From positions 1-64,000 of the forward strand of contig JAKOYE010000092.1 of the NCBI GenBank assembly GCA_029780675.1: a DNA stretch of 64,000 bases, given 5' to 3'. This document shows positions 62,828 to 64,000 of the stretch, in pieces. Source of the stretch: Actinomycetes bacterium. Its GTDB lineage: Bacteria; Actinomycetota; Actinomycetes; Mycobacteriales; Mycobacteriaceae. The translations under genes and the position numbers were made by a program. The notes beneath the pieces were generated by a model. That model was not told where the DNA came from. It did not search any database and worked only from the letters and a program-made list of their open reading frames with translations. Within the stretch, counting starts at the first letter, position 1, and each line of letters begins with the position of its first letter.

Positions 62828-63748
62828 TTACGCCCAGGGGTCTGCGTGCTGCCACAGTGTGGGTAGATGGACGGCCACACCATCGCGTGCGGCCAGTCGG
62901 TCGAACTCCGCCATTGTCGCATCCAGATCGTCCGTGACGTAGGGCAGCGCCCGCATCGGTGCGGTCAGCGGCCGGAAGAAGTCGTCCCAATGGATCAGGA
63001 CGACCTGCCGCGCACCGACGGTGCGGACGGTCTCCTCCCAGTACCGCTCGATGTAGCCGACCGGCTGCACTCCGAGCTGGCCGACGCCGAGGTAGGCGAT
63101 CTCGGCCTGCCGCCCCGCCAGGGCGCCCGGTACGAAGCCGGCGCTGCCCTGGATCAGCAGGCGCCGACCGCTGGGCCGGTGTCGGACCACGGCCGACCAG
63201 GCCTCCCCGCACCGGTAGGCCGAGGCCCGGGCGGTGGGCGCGACCGGTGTGGTGATCGGACCCGGGAACCGGTCCGGAGGGCAGTGCGCTGACTCGATCA
63301 GCGTCACGTCGAAGGAGCCGAACTCCAACTCGGATCCGGGAGTGGCCACCAGGATGCGATCTTCGGGAAGACCATGTCCCCGGGCGATATTGGCCGCCGA
63401 CTCCCCGCCCACGACGACGGCGCCGGTGCGAAGTGCGACCTCGGCCGAGTCCAGAGCGTGGTCGTAATGGGTGTGCACCGGCAGGAGCGCGTCCACCCGG
63501 GTGATACCGGCGTTGGCCAGCGCCTCATCGATCCGCGACGGGGAGCAGCGCAACGGCAGCAGTCCGACGCTCAGCATGCCGGGCCGCGAGAAGAACCCGT
63601 CGGTCAACAACACGGACGTGCCGTCGTCCACGAGCAGGGTCGACACACCCAACCAGGTCACCGCCAGCGGGGCGGAGGGGTCCGCGGCCGTCAGGGTGAA
63701 GCGGTCGGCGTAACGACCGATATCGGGGCGGCCCGGTTTCAGGCGCAT
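62828..63748 (-). CDS. Metallo-beta-lactamase-fold hydrolase (Rv3577-like)
   Basis: 306 residues. The HxHxDH motif appears as HTHYDHA; further metal ligands are in LIQGSAGF and LIHWDDFF. Related to UlaG/N-acyl-phosphatidylethanolamine-type hydrolases. The substrate is unknown. The ATG shares one base with the preceding LamB/YcsF stop, so they are co-translated. Confidence 0.85.
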   Translation of the reverse strand: MRLKPGRPDIGRYADRFTLTAADPSAPLAVTWLGVSTLLVDDGTSVLLTDGFFSRPGMLSVGLLPLRCSPSRIDEALANAGITRVDALLPVHTHYDHALDSAEVALRTGAVVVGGESAANIARGHGLPEDRILVATPGSELEFGSFDVTLIESAHCPPDRFPGPITTPVAPTARASAYRCGEAWSAVVRHRPSGRRLLIQGSAGFVPGALAGRQAEIAYLGVGQLGVQPVGYIERYWEETVRTVGARQVVLIHWDDFFRPLTAPMRALPYVTDDLDATMAEFDRLAARDGVAVHLPTLWQHADPWA

Positions 63749-64000
63749 CAGGCGAACGCCGTCAGGTCGACACCGTCATTCAGCAGACGTTCCCGCACCG
63801 CGGCGGCGATACTTACCGCCCCGGGCGAATCACCGTGTACGCACACCGATTCCACCTCTATCTTGATCGTTGAACCGTCCACCGCCGGCACCGTCCCCGT
63901 CGACACCATCGTCGCCACCCGGTGGGCGATCTCGGCCGGATCATGCAGCACCGCACCTGCCGTACCGCGCGGTGCGAGTCGCCCGTCGGGCAGATACGCG
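63748..64000 (-). CDS. LamB/YcsF family, 5-oxoprolinase subunit A (partial)
   Basis: Only the C-terminal 83 codons are in the window. YLPDGRLAPRGTAGAVLHDP, SVCVHGDSPGAV and LTAFA match the PxpA family, which works with PxpB/C to open 5-oxoproline with ATP. The remainder lies beyond 64000. Confidence 0.85.
   Translation of the reverse strand, partial: AYLPDGRLAPRGTAGAVLHDPAEIAHRVATMVSTGTVPAVDGSTIKIEVESVCVHGDSPGAVSIAAAVRERLLNDGVDLTAFA

Overview
This window is chromosomal DNA from a mycobacterium, and not from the M. tuberculosis complex. The DNA is very GC-rich, GTG starts are common, and neighbouring genes often share GTGA or ATGA stop/start overlaps. The gene order, recalled from M. tuberculosis H37Rv, follows Rv3649 down to Rv3577 (helicase, cspA, topA, membrane cyclase, DNA polymerase delta', galE1, ppgS, ppa, tilS, hpt, ftsH, fol and pan genes, lysS, lsr2, clpC1, mhuD, mutY, disA, radA, lpqE, carD, ispDF, cysS). 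Several accessory genes differ from that map. The species cannot be fixed from the sequence alone.

Layout. 1-9.9 kb: end of an unidentified gene, an SftH/MrfA-type helicase, cspA with a long leader and a strong terminator, a small conserved protein, topA, a class III adenylate cyclase with HAMP, and DNA polymerase III delta'. 9.9-16.6 kb: tRNA-Thr(CGT) followed by an accessory stretch. It holds a small exported protein, a decayed membrane-protein gene, a His-rich metal-binding protein, a 1199-residue glycine-rich PGRS-like protein that ends in a C39-type cysteine peptidase, an unknown protein and a VapBC pair. 16.6-27 kb, envelope block: polytopic membrane protein, galE1, ppgS with its DUF2304 partner, a flippase-like protein, a truncated M1 metallopeptidase and a membrane-bound Pls-type non-ribosomal peptide synthetase. 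The last three are joined by 4-nt overlaps. 27-35.3 kb: TerC protein with a candidate manganese riboswitch leader, an OHCU decarboxylase-like protein, ppa, a class C penicillin-binding protein, a zincin, tilS, hpt, lpqG and ephA.

35.4-47.4 kb: one long co-directional run, ftsH - folE-folP-folB-folK - DUF3180 protein - Rv3604c-like protein - DUF2520 Rossmann protein - panC-panD-coaX - lysS - lsr2. It supplies folate, pantothenate/CoA and lysyl-tRNA, and ends in the nucleoid silencer Lsr2 behind an AT-rich promoter region. 47.6-64 kb: clpC1 with a 23-bp terminator hairpin, lpqF, mhuD, an alpha/beta hydrolase, mutY with a 53-bp tandem repeat across its 3' end, carbonic anhydrase, a membrane-anchored protein, disA-radA-lpqE in one direction, and carD-ispD-ispF-cysS-TrmH methyltransferase in the other. 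A metallo-beta-lactamase-fold protein and the end of a LamB/YcsF (5-oxoprolinase A) gene close the window.

The most promising leads are the NRPS/peptidase/flippase block next to ppgS, the PGRS-like C39 peptidase, and the MIRU-like 53-bp repeat that forms the mutY stop region.
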